Made by a program: the position numbers and the translations under genes. From Oceanospirillaceae bacterium (GTDB lineage: Bacteria; Pseudomonadota; Gammaproteobacteria; Pseudomonadales; Balneatricaceae): DNA of 64,000 nucleotides. This document shows positions 60,157 to 64,000 of this stretch, one piece after another. Within the stretch, counting starts at the first letter, position 1; every line of letters begins with the position of its first letter. Under the pieces are notes generated by a model that saw nothing but the letters and a program-made list of their open reading frames with translations, did not search any database and had not been told where the DNA came from. Where the stretch lies: positions 186,001 through 250,000 of the forward strand of contig JABSQZ010000002.1 of assembly GCA_013215505.1 (NCBI GenBank), in the 5' to 3' direction.

Positions 60157-62829
60157 CTAGCGCCGCAGATTATCCGCACTAGTGGCCACTGAATGTGAAA
60201 ACTGTCGCTCGCTGTCTGTATCAGCTGATTGATCGTCAGCGCTGCTTTTTTGGCTGGAATTTTGTATTTGTCGGGCTTTATCTGGTTTATTCAGCAGTTG
60301 GTAGGCTCTGCACAAATTATCCCGCCACTCCCTATGCCAGGGGACTATTTTCAGTGCCAGTTCAATTTTTTCCGCCCCCTGATTAATCAATCCTCTACTC
60401 AAATACACTAAACCGAGCATATAATTGGCGGCCCCGTGTTCGGGGATGTGGTGCAATAATTTTTTTAAACTCAGCTCAGCCCCAGCTAACTCATCACTTT
60501 GGTAAGCACTGACACCCGCATTCAACAGTCCGGGTTCCGGCAGTGTTAGCATGTTAATTGGTTTAGGTCGTATCGCTGAATTGGTGGCCTTGATCAAAGG
60601 TTTGAGAAACTGCTGATAGCGCCGCCACTTACCCTTGGAACTGCTGTACAGCGGCTGGCGCACTTGCCAGACACTGGCGGTTTTAACGCTGCGCTGTAAC
60701 TCGTTAAATTTGAGTACTTGCGGTTGCCACTGCAGGCCAACATAGCTGAGCATTTTCCTGGCACTGGCCTCTAAGTCATCGACTATCTGCTCGTAGTTGA
60801 TCTCGAGAATTTCTCCGGGAAATAATTGTTGCCAGTGCTGCATCAGCATGTTGTGATCGGTAAGCTGCTCACCTATATCTTGCAAATCGTAGGCAAAGCC
60901 CATCCCTGAATGCTTGGCCTGGTAGTCGGTAAAGTAGTTAGAGATGGCGATATCGCGCGGGTCGCGGCGCACTGAAATGATTTTAGCCTCAGGCAATAAA
61001 TATTTTATCAAGCCGATGTTTTCAAAGTTATGTGGCAGCTTATCGACAATATGTTGAGCCTGCGGGGCGAGTTCGGCCAGCTGGGTTAAATAATGAGTGG
61101 CTATTCCCTGAGAGACCTCAGCGGTTAAATCATCGATACAATCCGGATAGCTGCGCCCGGAGCCCGAGTGTCGCTCCCATCTGTTTAAGCCCTGCAGCAG
61201 CTGCGGGATCAAGCTTAGTTCCCCGGCGCCAAATATCTGCGAGTGGCCCGCTAAAATTTGTTCGACTAATGTAGTTCCAGAGCGTGGCATGCCAACAACA
61301 AAGATCGGCAGTTGCGAATCAACCCCGGAATTGGCTCGGTGACGGTACAGCTCGGCGCAAAAGCTGCAGCGGATACGCGCCATTTGCTGACGGTGTTCGC
61401 TGGCATTATAAGGTAAAAATCTTTTACTGGCGTTATTTGCCGCTATGGCGAACTCAAAGGCCTTTTGAAATTGCTGGCGCTGCTCCCATGCCGCTGCCAG
61501 CTGAAACAAAATACCGGCACGTATCGGCCCCTCTAAGCTGGGCTGATTCGCCGCCAATGCCATTTTCTCTAAGGTTTGCTCTTGCTCGGGAAAGTGCCGC
61601 GCGTTGATCAGCGATGAGTGCCCCTTGAGCGGGTCGATTTTCACGATACGTTTAAATAAACTGACCGCTTCTGCCAGCTCACCTTGTTGCATCAGTTGCT
61701 GCCCCAGCCCTTGTAATGCCGGAATAAAATCCGGGCGCTCGCTGATGATCTGTCTAAACATGCGCTGCGCCAACGGGAAATTTTGCTGTTGAGATTCAAC
61801 GAGCGCCAATAAATTAGCGGCTCTGGCTACTTGTAAATGCCCTCTGGCAGTAACGTGCAGTGGGTCGTTAGTTAACGCTTTGGCTAAGAGCAGGGCGCGC
61901 TCGGCACACTCGCGCGCCTGGCCATCAAAGCGCTGTAGACAGGCGCTGCCAAGTTGCACTAACAGATCGATATTATCGACATGTTGTGGCAGTGCTTTAC
62001 GCATTAACTGTATCGCCTGCAAAAAGAACCCCTGCAGTTGCAGTAATTCTGCCAGCGGTAATAGCAAGCTGATATTGTCCGGCTGCTGGCGATAATAGCG
62101 ATTGAGAATATCTACTGCCTGAGGGTGCAAGTCCCGCTCGGCCAGTAACCGGCCGTAGAGCAGCAGCCAGTGCTCAAAGACCAGGCTTTGCTGTTGTGAC
62201 TTTTGTTGCTCGAGCCACTGCTCAATCTGGGAGTATTCTGTTGCCAGTAACCAGGTCAGCAATTGCTGATTATCCAGCTGTTGTTGATAGTGCTCTAAAA
62301 CAACCTGTGAGAGCTCTTCAGTTGATTGTTGTAATTGTGCCAGTGCCTTGTCTATACACTGTTGTGCCAATGCGCAATCAGTTTGTTGGATATGCAGCTG
62401 GATTAACAACAACCTCACAGGAAAGTACTTTGGACCCAGCTGCAGGGCGTGTTCAAGTAATTTTTGACCGCTGACGAGGTTTCCCTGTAATAGCTCGCAG
62501 TGGCCCAGGCGCGCGATCCCCAGCGGGAGGTTGGGCTGTTGCTGCAACGCTTGCTGCAATTGACTTTGTGCATCACTTAAGCGCTGCATCTGTATCAGTA
62601 CCGCTGCCAGATCGACTTTGGCGGCTGGGTTGTACTGTCCCTGACAGCTGCAGGCATGTTCTAGGCACTGTATGGCTAACTGGCGCTCCCCCAGGTGGCT
62701 ATAAGCCAGGGCTAACAGCGGCAAAATAGCGGGCTCTGGATTATCTTCCCAAAAATCCAGACAAGTAATTTTCAGGTCAGCGTACTGTTGATACTCTGCC
62801 TGTTTTCTTAAAATACTGAGTAGTTGCAT
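60157..62829 (-). CDS. TPR-repeat sulfotransferase
   Basis: 890 residues. Tetratricopeptide repeats fill about 1-470 (for example LIQMQRLSDAQSQLQQALQQ). The sulfotransferase domain (about 490-760) has the PAPS 5'-phosphosulfate loop FVVGMPRSGTTLVEQIL, the 3'-phosphate region SVRRDPRDIAISNYF and the late KGKWRRYQQFL; a short TPR segment closes the protein. No signal peptide, so it acts in the cytoplasm before export. It lies between the adhesin gene and the type I exporter genes on the same strand, spacing 49 bp to the tolC-like gene, so the adhesin is an obvious candidate substrate. This is inferred, not shown. Confidence 0.9.
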   Translation of the reverse strand: MQLLSILRKQAEYQQYADLKITCLDFWEDNPEPAILPLLALAYSHLGERQLAIQCLEHACSCQGQYNPAAKVDLAAVLIQMQRLSDAQSQLQQALQQQPNLPLGIARLGHCELLQGNLVSGQKLLEHALQLGPKYFPVRLLLIQLHIQQTDCALAQQCIDKALAQLQQSTEELSQVVLEHYQQQLDNQQLLTWLLATEYSQIEQWLEQQKSQQQSLVFEHWLLLYGRLLAERDLHPQAVDILNRYYRQQPDNISLLLPLAELLQLQGFFLQAIQLMRKALPQHVDNIDLLVQLGSACLQRFDGQARECAERALLLAKALTNDPLHVTARGHLQVARAANLLALVESQQQNFPLAQRMFRQIISERPDFIPALQGLGQQLMQQGELAEAVSLFKRIVKIDPLKGHSSLINARHFPEQEQTLEKMALAANQPSLEGPIRAGILFQLAAAWEQRQQFQKAFEFAIAANNASKRFLPYNASEHRQQMARIRCSFCAELYRHRANSGVDSQLPIFVVGMPRSGTTLVEQILAGHSQIFGAGELSLIPQLLQGLNRWERHSGSGRSYPDCIDDLTAEVSQGIATHYLTQLAELAPQAQHIVDKLPHNFENIGLIKYLLPEAKIISVRRDPRDIAISNYFTDYQAKHSGMGFAYDLQDIGEQLTDHNMLMQHWQQLFPGEILEINYEQIVDDLEASARKMLSYVGLQWQPQVLKFNELQRSVKTASVWQVRQPLYSSSKGKWRRYQQFLKPLIKATNSAIRPKPINMLTLPEPGLLNAGVSAYQSDELAGAELSLKKLLHHIPEHGAANYMLGLVYLSRGLINQGAEKIELALKIVPWHREWRDNLCRAYQLLNKPDKARQIQNSSQKSSADDQSADTDSERQFSHSVATSADNLRR

Positions 62830-62906
62830 ATGTATTTACCGGCTTGGCAACGAAGTGCGCTGTAAACTATTCGCCCTGCTGCCAGAGCGGCAATAGCAAG
62901 AAATAT

Positions 62907-64000
62907 TTATACCCCCTGCGAGGTAGCTACGTTAGCCGGCAATGCGGTGCCGATATTAACGCTTACACCGGCTGCAATAGTCCCATCCCAAATTGTCAAA
63001 CTGAAGTTAGCAACTGTAGTATTGCGCTTGGTAATAATAAAACCACCGGCTGATAATCCGAGGAATAGCAATTGATTATCCATTGCTGAGGCGGTTTTCC
63101 ATTCATAGAAGCTGCCAGACGCAGGCTGAGACTGGGTGTAATTGAGAGTGTTTGCGTTATGGCCTGTGATGGCAGTGCCAGTACCTACTAATATGATTTT
63201 GTCACCGGCCCCGAGATTTTTTCCACCGGTCCACTTATGAAGGCTGTCAAAGCTAATACGGTCGTTGGAGTCGAAGACAGAATCTATTTGTATATAGATG
63301 GTGTAATCGATATTTGCCTGAAACTCTCTTCCCGAGTGACTAGAGCTCAGGCCGTCGGTGAGATCAAACACGACGATGCTGGGATCCAGCGCGGTGCTGA
63401 AATTAAGAGTGGTCTCATCCGCTATCCCCGGATAGTTATTGTCTGCGGTATCGACAACGGCGCTGGCGTCTATTTGTATCGAATATTGGATACCGGCTGT
63501 TAAATCGATACTGGGATTGATGGTTAAAGTGGCACCGCTGATGCTCAGCTGGTTGTTGTGATTGGCGACATCAATGATAATATCATTAGCTCCAGTGGCT
63601 TTAAGCACAATGCTACCGCTGCTGCCAAACTGAATGTTTTCACTGAAAGTTAATACTAGGTTATCGCTAACTGAAACGCTGGCCGCTTCATCCTGAGGGT
63701 TACTACCGATCAGGGACGGGGCTAGCGTATCAACGCTGTAGTTAACTGAATTGGCAACAGTACCGGGATTACCTATGGCATCGGTATAATCGGTGCTGAC
63801 ACTGATGATGTTGGTGCTGTCTTCAATACTGGCGTCCGGCGTAAATGTGGCGGTATAAATTTTGTCATTAGCAGTGACAGCAAAGCTACTTAAGCTTCCT
63901 TTTTCTACCGTTACATCTCCCTGAGTAAAATCAGTGGGAGTCTCACTAAAAGTAAAAGTGACCAGTGCTGTTTCACCTAGTTTCAAGGCCGTATCTGCCA
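62907..64000 (-). CDS. Large Ig-like adhesin, C-terminal part (type I secretion substrate)
   Basis: The frame is open to the right edge, so only the last ~365 residues are seen. Repeated bacterial Ig-like units: one with LGETALVTFTFSETPTDF, one SbsA-like (PF13205) with APSLIGSNPQDEAASVSVSD and LVLTFSENIQFGSSGSI. The final ~150 residues form a different domain with LGAGDKIILVGTGTAITGH and end TALPANVATSQGV. No RTX nonapeptides or LPxTG anchor are seen. Position at the head of a type I operon makes it the exported cargo, and a C-terminal secretion signal is expected in the last domain. Confidence 0.8.
   Translation of the reverse strand, partial: ADTALKLGETALVTFTFSETPTDFTQGDVTVEKGSLSSFAVTANDKIYTATFTPDASIEDSTNIISVSTDYTDAIGNPGTVANSVNYSVDTLAPSLIGSNPQDEAASVSVSDNLVLTFSENIQFGSSGSIVLKATGANDIIIDVANHNNQLSISGATLTINPSIDLTAGIQYSIQIDASAVVDTADNNYPGIADETTLNFSTALDPSIVVFDLTDGLSSSHSGREFQANIDYTIYIQIDSVFDSNDRISFDSLHKWTGGKNLGAGDKIILVGTGTAITGHNANTLNYTQSQPASGSFYEWKTASAMDNQLLFLGLSAGGFIITKRNTTVANFSLTIWDGTIAAGVSVNIGTALPANVATSQGV

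Overview
The window reads as chromosomal DNA of a gammaproteobacterium, probably a marine heterotroph. PykA-type pyruvate kinase, quinone-linked D-lactate dehydrogenase (Dld), LldD and a YghZ/Gpr-type aldo-keto reductase all look like enterobacterial forms, while base composition is moderate and the coding is dense with many LysR-type regulators. SemiSWEET sugar transporters and a type I secretion/adhesin operon suit a marine lifestyle. I cannot fix the genus. No tRNA, rRNA, CRISPR array or intact insertion sequence is visible.

Layout. 1-4412: a phosphonate/phosphate-type binding protein (cut by the window edge) behind a consensus sigma-54 promoter, next to its probable sigma-54 response regulator and sensor kinase. 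4.8-15.8 kb: small-molecule and stress enzymes (aldo-keto reductase, DJ-1/PfpI, VOC, serine hydrolase, pirin, GNAT) paired with LysR regulators, plus an ECF42-type sigma factor with a YCII/DGPF protein. 15.9-20.2 kb: a lactate-use locus (dld, a GntR regulator, and divergent lldD) with a perfect palindromic operator. 20.2-25.4 kb: two SemiSWEET genes plus a third broken copy, a secreted solute-binding/PDC protein, a frameshifted histidine phosphatase and pykA followed by degenerate copies of its own 3' end. 25.5-33 kb: ABC ATPase pseudogene, DadA-like oxidoreductase, alpha/beta hydrolase, a YafY/RidA/DUF2461 segment that is richer in G+C, and an Asp/Glu racemase-family gene. 33-46.4 kb: heme-c diguanylate cyclase, LysE/AraC pair, ohr/ohrR, TetR/DUF6463, GNAT, VOC, hydrolases, an MBL lactonase-like enzyme and a secreted DUF4329 protein. 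46.5-54.3 kb: XRE/2TM, nitrilase, LysR, DMT exporter, transglutaminase-like protein, GpdQ-like phosphodiesterase and rpiB. 54.5-55.2 kb: a decayed ParD/ParE module. 55.4-64 kb: one operon for a large Ig-like adhesin, a TPR-sulfotransferase and a complete type I secretion apparatus (TolC, ABC, HlyD).

The least ordinary material is not protein-coding alone. A family of heptanucleotide arrays (seven loci) sits at gene edges, supplies one start codon and one stop codon, and is translated as a seven-residue repeat at the C terminus of a serine hydrolase. Gene 3' ends are duplicated downstream of their genes at two unrelated loci (SemiSWEET and pykA), the second interleaved with a perfect 37-bp inverted repeat. 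A strongly folded intergenic element of about 156 bp lies at 38.6-38.8 kb. A TPR-sulfotransferase sits inside the type I secretion operon between adhesin and exporter. Several perfect operator-like palindromes (lactate, pirin, TetR, Ohr) link regulators to targets.
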